Source: Agrobacterium pusense
GTDB taxonomy: Bacteria > Pseudomonadota > Alphaproteobacteria > Rhizobiales > Rhizobiaceae
NCBI RefSeq assembly: GCF_900102105.1
Contig: NZ_FNBB01000002.1
Coordinates: 787,679-851,678, forward strand
Length of the DNA: 64,000 bases
Direction: 5' to 3'
Of this stretch, positions 1 through 8,976 are shown one piece after another. The stretch's first letter is position 1. Each line of letters starts with the position of its first letter. A program made the translations under genes and the position numbers. Below the pieces are notes generated by a model. That model made no database searches. It had not been told where the DNA came from and worked only from the letters and a program-made list of their open reading frames with translations.

Positions 1-1022
1 AGCGACGAGTTCTTTGTGAGGTTGAGGAACTGACTTGTCAGCGGCGGAATGATGATGCGCATGGCCTGCGGCACGACGATGAGACGTGTCGTGGTGCTGG
101 AGCGAAGCCCAAGCGCGTCGGCAGCTTCCGTCTGCCCCTTCGCCACGGCCTTGATGCCGCCGCGAACGATCTCGGCGATGAAGGAGGCAGTGTAGAAGGA
201 CAGCGCCAGGAACAGCGACATGAATTCAGGCGCGACGACGGCGCCGCCCGAAAGGTTGAAGCGTCCGGCGATGGGGTAATCGAATGTCAGCGGCGCGCCG
301 ATTGCGAGGAACGTGGCGAGCGGCAATCCGATGACGAGCAGCGTTATCGTTATTCCGGTGCGGAATTGCTGTCCGGTTTTTTCCTGTCTGGCTTTCGCCC
401 AGCGGTAAACAAGCACGCTGACGACGACGGCGACAAGAAAGGCCAGCGGCACGAGCCAGATTCCGTCCCCCCAGAGCGGTTTCGGAAAGAAGAAGCCACG
501 ATTGTTGAGGTAGGTGCCGAGCGGCAGCTCGAGCGATTCGCGTGCCTGCGGCAGGACCGAGATGACGCCCTTGTACCAGAAGAAGATCACGAGCAGCGGC
601 GGGATGTTGCGGAAGATTTCCACATAGGCCTGCGCGAGCTTAGAGATCAGCCAGTTGTTGGACAACCGGGCGATACCGACGATGAAGCCGATGATCGAGG
701 CGGCGATGATGCCAAAAAACGCAACCTGGATCGTGTTGAGAATGCCGACGAGCAGCGCCCGGCCATAGGTCGCGTCGCTGGTATAAGCGATCAGCGACTG
801 GCCGATGTCGAAGCCGGCGCGTCCGTTGAGGAACCCGAAGCCGGATGAAATGTTTGAACGTTGAAGATTGGTGATCGTATTCGTCACGATGACCCAGACG
901 AAGGCGGCCAGGATGACGACCGTCAGGACCTGGTAAAAAATGCCGCGTATGCGTGGATCGTAGATAAGTGACGACGCGCTTTGCGCGCGCGATCGTTGCG
1001 AACTGACCGCGTTGCCTGCCAT
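1..1022 (-). CDS. aapQ: General L-amino acid ABC transporter permease AapQ (partial, 3' end off window)
   Basis: Inner-membrane permease of the Aap broad-range amino-acid importer. About 340 residues are visible from the ATG at 1022; family members are near 400, so the C-terminus lies beyond the left edge. A hydrophobic helix follows a short cytoplasmic N-terminus. The visible C-terminal part carries the permease signature for ATPase contact (GGIKAVAKGQTEAADALGL, near residue 290). It lies 106 bp downstream of aapJ on the same strand, the usual aapJQMP order. Identification is from family recall plus synteny and is firm at the level of HisM/Aap-type permease. Confidence 0.93.
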   Translation of the reverse strand, partial: MAGNAVSSQRSRAQSASSLIYDPRIRGIFYQVLTVVILAAFVWVIVTNTITNLQRSNISSGFGFLNGRAGFDIGQSLIAYTSDATYGRALLVGILNTIQVAFFGIIAASIIGFIVGIARLSNNWLISKLAQAYVEIFRNIPPLLVIFFWYKGVISVLPQARESLELPLGTYLNNRGFFFPKPLWGDGIWLVPLAFLVAVVVSVLVYRWAKARQEKTGQQFRTGITITLLVIGLPLATFLAIGAPLTFDYPIAGRFNLSGGAVVAPEFMSLFLALSFYTASFIAEIVRGGIKAVAKGQTEAADALGLRSSTTTRLIVVPQAMRIIIPPLTSQFLNLTKNSS

Positions 1023-1076
1023 AGGCACCTTTCCCTTTTATATGCTCTTTGCGAGCTTATTTATATAATTTGAAGC

Positions 1077-1101
1077 GGAGGCCGGGTGTTGCCCAGCCTC
1101 C
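1077..1101 (-). terminator. Intergenic stem-loop between aapJ and aapQ
   Basis: A GGAGGCTGGGC / GCCCGGCCTCC-type stem with a short ACA-centred loop sits between the stop of aapJ and the start of aapQ. There is no T-run, so it looks less like a full terminator and more like an RNA-stabilising or partially attenuating hairpin. Such hairpins commonly let the binding-protein message accumulate above that of the permeases. Confidence 0.55.
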
Positions 1102-1128
1102 TTATGATCTAGCCGATGATGGGGCCGA

Positions 1129-2151
1129 TCAACGGACCGGCGGTGCGTATTGCAGGCCGCCCTTGGTCCAGAGCGCGTTCTGGCCGCGCTCGATCTTCAG
1201 AGGCGAGCCGGCGCCGACGTTGCGGTCGAAGACTTCGCCGTAGTTGCCCACCAGCTTGATGATGTTGTAGGCCCAGTCATTGGTCACGCCGAGATCGGTA
1301 CCGATCTTGGTGCCTTCTTCCGTGCCGAGCAGGCGCTTCACGTCCGGATTTGCGCTGTTCTTCTGCTCGTCGACGTTCTTGGAGGTGATGCCAAGTTCTT
1401 CGGCATTGACCATGGCGTAGTGAACCCAGCTGACGATGTCGAACCACTGGTCGTCACCCTGGCGAACGGCCGGACCAAGCGGCTCCTTGGAGATGACTTC
1501 AGGCAGAACGATGTTTTCTTCCGGGTTCTTCAGCTTCAGGCGGATCGCGTAAAGGCCCGACTGGTCAGTGGTGTAGACGTCGCAACGGCCGGCATCATAA
1601 GCAGAGGTCGCGTCGGCTTCCTTTTCGAAAACCACCGGGTTGTACTGCAGATTGTTGGTCTTGAAGTAGTCGGCGAGGTTGAGCTCCGTGGTCGTGCCGG
1701 TCTGTACGCAGACGGCGGCGCCGGAAAGCTCGAGAGCGGACTTCACGTTGAGGCTCTTCTTGGCGATGAAGCCCTGGCCATCGTAGTAGTTGACGGTACG
1801 GAAGTTGAAGCCCAGCGACGTGTCGCGGCTGATCGTCCAGGTGGTGTTACGGGTCAGAACGTCGACTTCACCGGACTGGAGAGCCGGGAATCGGTCCTTG
1901 CTCGAAAGTGCGACGAACTTGGCCTTCGAAGGATCGCCGAAAACCGCTGTGGCAATACCACGGCAATAGTCCACGTCGATACCGGACCACTCGCCCTTGT
2001 CATCGGGATTGGAGAATCCCGGAATGCCGGCGCTGACGCCGCAGGTGACGAAACCCTTGCCCTTTACATCCTGAAGCGTCGCAGCCGAAGCGACCGAGGC
2101 TCCTCCCAAAACTGCTGCGCCGATGGCGGCCGACAGAATTGCCTTTTTCAT
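1129..2151 (-). CDS. aapJ: General L-amino acid ABC transporter substrate-binding protein AapJ
   Basis: Periplasmic solute-binding protein delivering amino acids to AapQMP. From the ATG at 2151 it is 340 residues, matching the family. The first ~23 residues form a signal peptide (MKKAILS..., ending SVASA before ATL). The body has the SBP_bac_3 hallmarks, including CGVSAGIPGFS, DVDYCRGIA and a GEVDVLTRNTTWT segment. A TTG three codons upstream (2160) is also open, but the ATG gives the normal signal peptide and follows AAAGG. It is divergent from the metC-type gene and first in the aap operon. Confidence 0.94.
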   Translation of the reverse strand: MKKAILSAAIGAAVLGGASVASAATLQDVKGKGFVTCGVSAGIPGFSNPDDKGEWSGIDVDYCRGIATAVFGDPSKAKFVALSSKDRFPALQSGEVDVLTRNTTWTISRDTSLGFNFRTVNYYDGQGFIAKKSLNVKSALELSGAAVCVQTGTTTELNLADYFKTNNLQYNPVVFEKEADATSAYDAGRCDVYTTDQSGLYAIRLKLKNPEENIVLPEVISKEPLGPAVRQGDDQWFDIVSWVHYAMVNAEELGITSKNVDEQKNSANPDVKRLLGTEEGTKIGTDLGVTNDWAYNIIKLVGNYGEVFDRNVGAGSPLKIERGQNALWTKGGLQYAPPVR

Positions 2152-2160
2152 TTTTCCCAA

Positions 2161-2527
2161 CCTTTGTTTGTTATCGTCACTTGGAAGAGGACCGGCATGT
2201 TTGTTCTGCCCCAGCTCCCCCTTCAGCGAGATCTTTTCGATCCGCTTTTTCTATCACAATCGCAATTGGCAGCGGGGTCAAGACGTGCGGGCAATAATTG
2301 TGCCTATAAAACGGAATTTTCCAAAATTTGGTCGTGAAGTGTGCAAAGGGTGAAAATATAAGCATATTTTTGCGGAAATTTGCACTTGCACAGTATTTGT
2401 ATACTTGTTGTATTCTGGCTGGCGATGGATCAATCCCGGCGGTTGTTGCGTCCGGGCGGGACTTGACCTTGCGGTTCGCTCTCAGCATTGTCGCACGCGT
2501 CAATGTTCCTTCGAAAGCTGATCTGAA
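2161..2527. other. Divergent intergenic region between aapJ and the metC-type gene
   Basis: This 367-bp gap carries no convincing gene. It is AT-rich around 2340-2420. It holds the candidate aapJ promoter, a direct repeat TTGCACTTGCAC at 2380-2391, and immediately after it the small inverted repeat AGTAT-TTGT-ATACT at 2392-2405, which are plausible promoter or operator elements for the rightward gene. No unambiguous -35/-10 pair could be set for that gene. Confidence 0.4.
2253..2281 (-). promoter_or_regulatory. Candidate sigma70-type promoter for aapJ
   Basis: On the minus strand TTGACC (2281-2276) is followed after exactly 17 nt by TGTGAT (2258-2253), about 100 nt before the aapJ start. The -35 matches at five of six positions and the -10 at four. 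Inference from spacing and consensus only. Confidence 0.4.
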
Positions 2528-3715
2528 ATGACCAAGACAAATGACCTGCTTTCCGCCGCAGGTGTGAATACGCGCCTCACCCATGGCGGCAATGATCCCG
2601 CGGACTGTTTCGGTTTCGTCAATCCGCCAATCGTGCGTGGCTCGACGGTGCTTTTTCCCGACGCGGAGACGCTTTCGACCGAAAACCAGAAATATACCTA
2701 TGGCACCCACGGCACGCCGACGACCGATGCGCTCTGCAATCTTGTCAATGAGCTGGAAGGGTCTGCCGGAACCATTCTCGTGCCTTCGGGCCTTGCGGCC
2801 ATCACGGTCCCGTTCCTTGCCTATCTCGGCGCTGGCGACCACGCGCTGATCGTCGATTCCGTTTATTTTCCGACACGTCGCTTCTGCAATACGATGCTGA
2901 AGAAGCTGGGTGTCGAAGTGGAATATTACGATCCGGCCATCGGGGAGGGCATAGAGGCTCTCATCCGGCCGAACACGAAGCTGGTGCATCTGGAAGCGCC
3001 GGGTTCCAACACCTTCGAAATTCAGGATGTCAGGCTGATCACCGATATCGCTCATCGGCATGATTGTGTTGTGACGATGGACAATACCTGGGCGACGCCG
3101 CTTTATTTCAAACCTTTGGATTTTGGCGTCGATGTTTCCATCCACGCTGCCACCAAATATCCCTCGGGCCATTCGGATGTGCTGATGGGCTTCGTCTCGG
3201 CCAATGAAAAGCACTGGAAGGCGCTTTATCAGGCCAATACCAATCTCGGAATCTGCGTCACTTCGGACGATGCCTATCAGATCCTGCGCGGCATGCGCAC
3301 GATGGGAATCAGGCTGGCGCACCATCAGAAAAGCGCGCTCGACATCGCCACATGGCTGGAGAGCCGGGACGACGTCGTGCGCGTGCTGCATCCGGCGCTG
3401 CCGAGCTTTGCAGGGCACGATCTCTGGAAGCGCGATTTCAAGGGTGCAAGCGGCGTCTTCTCCTTCGTACTGAAGGCGGAAGAAGGCAGATACAAGCAGA
3501 CGGCGGCCGCGTTCCTGAATGCGCTGACCCTTTTCGGGCTCGGTTACTCCTGGGGCGGCTACGAATCGCTTGCCGTTTCGGTCTCGCTTGTCGACAGGAC
3601 CATCGCCAAGGGTCCCTCGGAGGGACCGGTCATCCGCCTGCAGATCGGGCTTGAGGATGTCGCCGATCTCAAGAAGGACCTCGAGGCCGGCTTTGCAGCC
3701 GCGGCCGCGGTTTGA
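2528..3715 (+). CDS. metC: Cystathionine beta-lyase (PLP-dependent Cys/Met metabolism enzyme)
   Basis: Cytosolic 395-residue Cys/Met_meta_PP family enzyme. The likely reaction is cleavage of cystathionine to homocysteine, pyruvate and ammonia in methionine synthesis. The Schiff-base lysine is K210 in HAATKYPSGHSD, the pyridine-nitrogen aspartate is D185 (VVTMDNTW), and the phosphate-binding YTYGTHGTPT lies at 56-65. The ATG at 2528 has only a weak upstream GAAAG. Other members of the fold (gamma-lyase, gamma-synthase) cannot be excluded by motif alone. It converges with the FAD monooxygenase, leaving only 2 nt between the stops. Confidence 0.88.
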   Translation: MTKTNDLLSAAGVNTRLTHGGNDPADCFGFVNPPIVRGSTVLFPDAETLSTENQKYTYGTHGTPTTDALCNLVNELEGSAGTILVPSGLAAITVPFLAYLGAGDHALIVDSVYFPTRRFCNTMLKKLGVEVEYYDPAIGEGIEALIRPNTKLVHLEAPGSNTFEIQDVRLITDIAHRHDCVVTMDNTWATPLYFKPLDFGVDVSIHAATKYPSGHSDVLMGFVSANEKHWKALYQANTNLGICVTSDDAYQILRGMRTMGIRLAHHQKSALDIATWLESRDDVVRVLHPALPSFAGHDLWKRDFKGASGVFSFVLKAEEGRYKQTAAAFLNALTLFGLGYSWGGYESLAVSVSLVDRTIAKGPSEGPVIRLQIGLEDVADLKKDLEAGFAAAAAV

Positions 3716-3717
3716 TC

Positions 3718-4899
3718 TCAGCCCTTGGCGCGATAGCCGTAGAGCCAGTCGAAGTCCTTCACGAAGGCGTCGGTGGGACGCGTGGAAAACACGAAGTCCC
3801 GCGCGATACGCACCGGGCCTGTGGCGTGATAGGCAAAACGATTGAGAGAGGCCCGCTTGCGGGCCTTTTCTATGCGCGGCAGGCGCAGCGCCTCGAAGGC
3901 GGCAAGAGCCTGCGGCGCGGGCAGGGTGGCTGCAGCATCGCTGCCCACCATGGTTCCCGCGAGTTCAAACGCATCTTCGATCGCCATGGCTGCCCCCTGG
4001 GCGGCGAACGGCATCATGGCATGCGCTGCGTCGCCGATCAGCACCGTGTCCCGGCCATTGTGCCAGCGGCCGGGGCCGGCCTGATAAAGCGGCCAGAAGG
4101 TCGGGTTTTCGGACGAATCGAGCAACCGGACGATGTCAGGGCTGAAGCCGCGAAACTGTTCAAGAAGCAGGGCTTTCTGCCGCCCGCTCGATTCCGCCCG
4201 CCACGTCGCGCCGGGATCGGCGCCCAGCGCGATGGCGACGATGTTGAAACCGCCGACTTCTTTCAGCGGATAGGCGACGATATGGCCACCCGAGCCGAGA
4301 TAGGCCGTGACGGCGCTTTTGTTGATGGCCGACGGCACGGCATTGGCGGCAACGGTGAAGCGCCAGGCGACATTGCCGGAGAAGGTGGCGGTGGGAGCGG
4401 CAGGAACGGCAAAGCGGGCCGCCGACCAGACACCGTCCGCGCCGACAATCAGATCATGGTCGCGGAATGTGGTTGCGGCAATCACATCGGCCGTCGCGTT
4501 TTCGATGCGTTTGCCGAGATGCAACCGGCATAGCGGATTGTCTGTCACCGTCTGGAGAAGTGCGCTTTGCAGGGTGGAGCGGTGCAGCACGCCATAGGGT
4601 GCGCCCCAGCGTGTACGCGCCACCGCGCCCACAGGCAGGGAGAGCAGCGTTGCGAGCGATTTTCCGGAGGCGAGTTCGACACTGACGGGCTCGGTCCAGC
4701 GCGCCTCGATGGCAGGCAGCACGCCAAGCGTGGCGAGAATGCGGGCGGCATTGGGCGAAATCTGCAGGCCGGCGCCTACTTCCGTCAGTTCGCCGGCCTG
4801 TTCGATGATGTCGCAGTCTATACCGTGCCGGGCAAAAGAAAGGGCAGCGGTGAGACCGGCAATGCCGGCACCGATAATGGCTACGGATTTTATGGGCAT
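3718..4899 (-). CDS. FAD-dependent aromatic-type monooxygenase (salicylate hydroxylase-like)
   Basis: Class A flavoprotein monooxygenase of 393 residues. It shows the FAD Rossmann motif GAGIAG (10-15), the DGVWSAAR motif (155-162) and the second FAD motif with GDAAHAMMP (289-297), followed by QGAAMAIEDA. These features place it with salicylate- and 3-hydroxybenzoate-type hydroxylases. Nothing nearby encodes ring cleavage or salicylate uptake, so the substrate is unknown. It stands alone between metC and the zinc-finger gene. Confidence 0.85.
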   Translation of the reverse strand: MPIKSVAIIGAGIAGLTAALSFARHGIDCDIIEQAGELTEVGAGLQISPNAARILATLGVLPAIEARWTEPVSVELASGKSLATLLSLPVGAVARTRWGAPYGVLHRSTLQSALLQTVTDNPLCRLHLGKRIENATADVIAATTFRDHDLIVGADGVWSAARFAVPAAPTATFSGNVAWRFTVAANAVPSAINKSAVTAYLGSGGHIVAYPLKEVGGFNIVAIALGADPGATWRAESSGRQKALLLEQFRGFSPDIVRLLDSSENPTFWPLYQAGPGRWHNGRDTVLIGDAAHAMMPFAAQGAAMAIEDAFELAGTMVGSDAAATLPAPQALAAFEALRLPRIEKARKRASLNRFAYHATGPVRIARDFVFSTRPTDAFVKDFDWLYGYRAKG

Positions 4900-4927
4900 G
4901 ATGCGCCCCGATCAGGAAAAGTGGAGG

Positions 4928-5173
4928 TCAGGCAGCCTTCACGTGGAAAACGCAGCCCGGAGGATTGGTCTGCTCGGCCTTCAGCGACGGATTGTAGCGA
5001 TAAAGGGTGGAGCAGTAGGAACAGACCTTCTCATTGTCGTCGCCCATATCGATGAAGATATGCGGATGATCGTAAGGAACGGAAGCGCCGGTGCACATGA
5101 ATTCCTTGACGCCGATCTCGATCATGCGGTGTCCGCCATCGTTCTGGAAGTGGGGAATGGTATGCCCGGCCAT
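4928..5173 (-). CDS. CHCC-type zinc-finger protein (NDUFS6-like)
   Basis: Small 81-residue protein with the CHCC zinc-finger pattern C27-x8-H36-x14-C51-x2-C54 within the IGVKEFMC and VCSYCSTLY segments. In mitochondria the homologous fold is NDUFS6, an accessory/assembly subunit of complex I; the bacterial role is inferred to be similar. The ATG at 5173 is chosen because GGAGA lies 6 nt upstream; a longer reading from 5191 lacks such a site. Only 28 bp separate it from the monooxygenase start downstream on the same strand, so they may be co-transcribed. Confidence 0.85.
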   Translation of the reverse strand: MAGHTIPHFQNDGGHRMIEIGVKEFMCTGASVPYDHPHIFIDMGDDNEKVCSYCSTLYRYNPSLKAEQTNPPGCVFHVKAA

Positions 5174-5343
5174 GTTCGTCTCCAAATGCAATATCGTTGT
5201 AGAGCCGCAATCCGTCTTCGCATGCCGGCTCGTCGTTGCGGATATGTAGCCTCAAACGCATTGCATCTCCATAAAAATCGTCAGCAAAACATGTTCAACA
5301 TTGCTAATTCCTGCCATATGGTCCGGCAAAAAGGATGTCCTTG

Positions 5344-6120
5344 ATGAATCTCAACACGCCGCAGTTTTCCGATTTTTTCCATGACGGCCTTCGCCTCGCT
5401 TATTTTGACGAAGGCGATCCGGCGGGAGACCCGGTTTTGCTGATCCATGGCTTTGCATCCAGCGCCAACGTCAACTGGGTCCATCCTGGCTGGCTGAAGA
5501 CGCTGGGAGATGCCGGCTACCGGGTGATCGCCATCGATAATCGCGGCCATGGCGCAAGCGACAAGCCGCATGATACGGAGGCCTATTATCCGTCCGTCAT
5601 GGCCGAAGATGCGGTGGCGCTGCTCAACCATCTCGGCATCGCAGAGACGCATGTGATGGGTTACTCCATGGGTGCGCGCATTTCCGCCTTCCTGGCCATG
5701 GCGCATCCCGAGCGCGTGCGTTCTCTGGTCTTCGGCGGGCTCGGTATCGGCATGGTCGAAGGTGTGGGCGACTGGGACCCGATCGCAGAGGCGCTTCTCG
5801 CGCCTTCGCTCGATGTCGTGACCCATGAGCGCGGCCGCATGTTCCGAGCCTTTGCCGATCAGACGAAAAGCGACCGCCTGGCGCTTGCCGCCTGCATCGA
5901 GACATCGCGGGTTCTCGTCACACGCGACCAGGCGGCAAAGATAGATGCGCCGACGCTGATCGCGGTCGGAACGAAGGACGATATTGCCGGCTCCGGTGAA
6001 GAGCTCGCTGCCATCATGCCGCACGCGCGGGCGATCGACATTCCCGGCCGCGACCACATGCTGGCCGTCGGCGACCGCGTGTTCAAGGCGGCGGTGCTGG
6101 ATTTCTACCGTTCGTTCTGA
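5344..6120 (+). CDS. Alpha/beta-fold hydrolase
   Basis: Cytosolic 258-residue alpha/beta hydrolase. The nucleophile elbow G-Y-S-M-G has Ser at residue 108; the oxyanion strand is LLIHGFASS (32-40); a late Asp (GTKDD) and a GRDHM histidine complete the expected triad. The start at 5344 is preferred to the ATG at 5335 because AAGGA then sits at 8 nt. Family includes esterases, dienelactone-type hydrolases and haloperoxidase-like proteins; the substrate cannot be read from sequence. Confidence 0.82.
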   Translation: MNLNTPQFSDFFHDGLRLAYFDEGDPAGDPVLLIHGFASSANVNWVHPGWLKTLGDAGYRVIAIDNRGHGASDKPHDTEAYYPSVMAEDAVALLNHLGIAETHVMGYSMGARISAFLAMAHPERVRSLVFGGLGIGMVEGVGDWDPIAEALLAPSLDVVTHERGRMFRAFADQTKSDRLALAACIETSRVLVTRDQAAKIDAPTLIAVGTKDDIAGSGEELAAIMPHARAIDIPGRDHMLAVGDRVFKAAVLDFYRSF

Positions 6121-6284
6121 GTTGACGCATTTTCGAGGAAAAACGGTGCAGGCTTTCCGCGCAGAAGCGCGGCAAAGCGCAGTTCGGCAAGAAACGGTTT
6201 TTCAAGCTGCATGAAGAAAAACTGAAGCCGTGCCGCCTTTAAAGTCGTCATTCGAATCCCATTTCTAATGCACGTCTTTTTCTG

Positions 6285-6290
6285 TATAAA
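6285..6290 (+). promoter_or_regulatory. Candidate -10 element for cysE
   Basis: TATAAA directly preceded by TG, about 30 nt upstream of the cysE start codon. A matching -35 (TTTCTA, 6262-6267) at 17 nt is weak. Inference only. Confidence 0.3.
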
Positions 6291-6320
6291 GAACGACCAC
6301 TGCAAACGAGGAGACCGTTC

Positions 6321-7145
6321 ATGGTCGCACGTACCGAGGCCCGTCAGCCTGAACAGCTGGCGATCGTCGACCCGATCTGGGGCAGCCTGCTGCATGAAGC
6401 GCGCAGCGCCGCCGCACAGGATCCGCTGCTTTCAGCCTTTCTTTATTCGACGATCCTCAACCACCGGTCTCTCGAAGAATGTGTGATCTACCGTATCTGC
6501 GAACTTCTCGACCATCCGGACATACAGGCCGTGCTGTTGCGTCAGACCTTCCAGGACATGCTGGATGACTGGCCGGAATGGGGAAGCGTTCTCCGCGTCG
6601 ACATCCAGGCCGTTTACGATCGCGATCCGGCCTGCACGCGCTTTATGGAACCGCTGCTTTATTTCAAGGGTTTCCAGGCCATCCAGACCCATAGGCTTGC
6701 CCACTGGCTGCTGCAGAAAGGCCGCAAGGATTTCGCGCTTTATCTGCAGAGCCGGTCTTCGAGCATTTTCCAGACCGATATCAACCCCGCAGCACGCATC
6801 GGCAAGGGCATCTTCCTCGACCACGCCACCGGGCTGGTGGTTGGCGAGACGGCAGTCATCGGCGATAACGTCTCCATCCTGCATGGCGTCACCCTCGGCG
6901 GCACCGGCAAGGAAGGGGCGGACCGTCACCCGAAGATCGCCAACGGTGTGATGATCGGCGCGGGGGCGAAAATCCTCGGCAATATCGAAATCGGCAGCTG
7001 CTCGCGCATCGCCGCAGGATCTGTAGTGCTGAAGCCGGTTCCGCCGAAGACCACGGTTGCCGGCGTGCCGGCGCGGGTGGTGGGAGAAGCAGGGTGTTCT
7101 GAACCCTCGCGCCTGATGGACCAGCTCATCGGAGCCGATATCTGA
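6321..7145 (+). CDS. cysE: Serine O-acetyltransferase CysE
   Basis: Transfers acetyl from acetyl-CoA to L-serine, making O-acetylserine, the committed step of cysteine synthesis. The 274 residues contain an N-terminal helical domain (1-140) and a left-handed parallel beta-helix of hexapeptide repeats (about 155-250). Catalytic D167-H168 (FLDHATG) and H189 (ILHGVTLGGTG) are present. A strong GAGGAG ribosome site precedes the ATG. The C-terminus ends in Ile, as required for inserting into CysK in the cysteine synthase complex. Sulfite reductase genes lie 31 kb away. Confidence 0.96.
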   Translation: MVARTEARQPEQLAIVDPIWGSLLHEARSAAAQDPLLSAFLYSTILNHRSLEECVIYRICELLDHPDIQAVLLRQTFQDMLDDWPEWGSVLRVDIQAVYDRDPACTRFMEPLLYFKGFQAIQTHRLAHWLLQKGRKDFALYLQSRSSSIFQTDINPAARIGKGIFLDHATGLVVGETAVIGDNVSILHGVTLGGTGKEGADRHPKIANGVMIGAGAKILGNIEIGSCSRIAAGSVVLKPVPPKTTVAGVPARVVGEAGCSEPSRLMDQLIGADI

Positions 7146-7285
7146 GCGGCACTGTCGCGTTGACAGGTGGCCGGGTTTTTGCCGTCGTCCGTGTGGAAGA
7201 CACGGATGACCTGCCGCTTTCACTTTACTTTGGCCTTTGTCCCATGCCAAAAGCGGGCCAACGCGAACCGCACAGGAGAATAGTG

Positions 7286-7489
7286 GTGAAAGCCGACGAA
7301 ATCAAAAAACTCGACGCCTACTTCAAGCGTACCTTCAACCCGACGATGGTGGTCAAGGCGCGTCCGCGCAAGGACGATTCCGCCGAAGTGTATCTTGGCG
7401 AAGAGTTTCTCGGCGTCGTTTACATCGATGACGAAGACGGCGACCGTTCCTACAATTTCTCGATGGCGATCCTCGACGTCGACCTGTGA
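7286..7489 (+). CDS. DUF3126 family protein
   Basis: Conserved 67-residue alphaproteobacterial protein of unknown function. The GTG at 7286 (giving MKADEIKKLDAYF...) is chosen because AGGAG at 7274-7278 has 7-nt spacing; a GTG one codon earlier is possible. The charged N-terminal helix is followed by a short beta-rich part (AEVYLGEEFLGVVYIDDEDG). It follows cysE by 140 bp and ends at a strong terminator. Confidence 0.82.
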   Translation: MKADEIKKLDAYFKRTFNPTMVVKARPRKDDSAEVYLGEEFLGVVYIDDEDGDRSYNFSMAILDVDL

Positions 7490-7524
7490 TCGTCACCGTT
7501 CGGTGACCCAAGGGGCCTCCATTC

Positions 7525-7564
7525 ATCGCCCGCGGTGGTTCACGCCGCGGGCGATTTGTTTTTC
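7525..7564 (+). terminator. Rho-independent terminator after the DUF3126 gene
   Basis: A perfect 11-bp stem, ATCGCCCGCGG (7525-7535) with CCGCGGGCGAT (7545-7555), encloses a 9-nt loop and is followed by TTTGTTTTTC. The stop codon of the convergent P450 gene falls inside the loop. Confidence 0.9.
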
Positions 7565-8934
7565 CGTTGCACGATCCGCATCGTCAGGCGACTTTCCGGC
7601 CGCAATGTTACCCGCATCAGCGGTGCCGCAGTTGCCGTTGACCTGTTTTCCAGATGAAGGCCTTGCAGAAGAACGGCCAGAATCGCGACGGCTTCCATCA
7701 TCGCAAAAGCATTGCCGATGCAGATGCGGGGCCCCGCCCCGAATGGCATATAGGCATAGCGGTGGCGCGCCTTCGCCTTTTCCGGTTCGAAGCGCGACGG
7801 ATCGAAGCGCTCGGGCTCGTCCCACAAGGCGGAGTGGCGGTGCACGGCATAGATGGGCACGTAAAGAACGGTGCCCGCCGGAATATCATGCCCGCCGAGC
7901 CTGAAGTCTTCAAGCGCCGTGCGTGTAATGACCGGAGCTGGCGGGTAAAGCCGCATCGCTTCCGAGAACACCTGTCGGGTATAGGTCAGGCCGGCGATAT
8001 GTTCCGCCGCGACCGGTTCACCGGCGGTGACGGCGTCGATTTCCTCGAGGATTTTTCTCTCCGTCTCCCGGTTCTTCGACAGAAGGTGAAACGTCCATGC
8101 GAGACCGAGCGCCGTCGTTTCGTGGCCGGCGGTGATGAATGTCAGGAGATTGTCGACGATTTCCGTGTCGGTCATCATGCGTCCGGTTTCAGGATCCCTG
8201 GCCTCCAGCAGCATCGAGACGAGGTCGTTCCTTTCGGATGCATTTTTCCGCCGTCCGGCAATCACCTTCGCAAGGCTTTCGCGCAGATAACCGACGGCGA
8301 TCCGGGCCTTGCGCCGGCCGGGATGAGGTAGCCATTCCGGCGCCCCCAGCATGGTGAGCGCGAAGGTCCAGCCTGTCGGTTTCAGATAATCGGTAATACT
8401 CTGTTCGACCCGCGCAACATCAATTCCGTATCCACCGGACATCATCGTTTCGACGATGATGTCGAACGTGGTTCGCATCATTTCGTGGCCCACGTCGATG
8501 TCACCAATGGAAGGAGAGCGCCAGCGCGCTTCCGTGCGTCGTGCCGTCTCGATCATGACCGGAAGCAGATCCAACAGCTTTTCGTGGCGGAAAGCGCCTG
8601 CGACGGATTGCCGTTGCCATTTCCAATGGTCTCCGTCGGCGGTCAGAAGTCCCTGACCGAGGGCCGGGCCGAGGACGCGCCGCACATCTTCACCCTTGCC
8701 AAGCAGATGGGCGTTCTTGACCAGAGCCTCGTGGATCAAAACCGGGTCGGCGAGATGCACGCGCATCGTATCGCCAAGGCGAGTGAAAACCGCAGGTTCA
8801 TGAAAGATTTCCGGCGGCAACGCCTTCAACGGATTGCGGATAATGGAGAGAGCGAGACGCGCGGTGGCGAGCTTCGATACGGTTTGTGTCCCGATCGCCT
8901 CGGGCGAGGGGCTGCGAAGGCCGGTGTCGGTCAT
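7540..8934 (-). CDS. Cytochrome P450
   Basis: Heme-thiolate monooxygenase, 464 residues from the ATG at 8934 (AAAGGA at 7 nt). Hallmarks in order: the I-helix AGHETTA at 269-275, the K-helix EAMR (325-328) and the heme loop PFGAGPRICIG (397-407) with Cys405 as axial ligand. No membrane anchor and no fused reductase, so it depends on separate redox partners. It resembles bacterial class I fatty-acid or terpenoid hydroxylases; the substrate is unknown. It is divergent from a TetR regulator with two shared operators, so it is probably that regulator's target. Its stop codon lies in a terminator loop. Confidence 0.92.
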   Translation of the reverse strand: MTDTGLRSPSPEAIGTQTVSKLATARLALSIIRNPLKALPPEIFHEPAVFTRLGDTMRVHLADPVLIHEALVKNAHLLGKGEDVRRVLGPALGQGLLTADGDHWKWQRQSVAGAFRHEKLLDLLPVMIETARRTEARWRSPSIGDIDVGHEMMRTTFDIIVETMMSGGYGIDVARVEQSITDYLKPTGWTFALTMLGAPEWLPHPGRRKARIAVGYLRESLAKVIAGRRKNASERNDLVSMLLEARDPETGRMMTDTEIVDNLLTFITAGHETTALGLAWTFHLLSKNRETERKILEEIDAVTAGEPVAAEHIAGLTYTRQVFSEAMRLYPPAPVITRTALEDFRLGGHDIPAGTVLYVPIYAVHRHSALWDEPERFDPSRFEPEKAKARHRYAYMPFGAGPRICIGNAFAMMEAVAILAVLLQGLHLENRSTATAAPLMRVTLRPESRLTMRIVQRKNKSPAA

Positions 8935-8976
8935 CTGCGGGTCCTTTATGCGCGTTGAACTATGGCAACATGCTGT

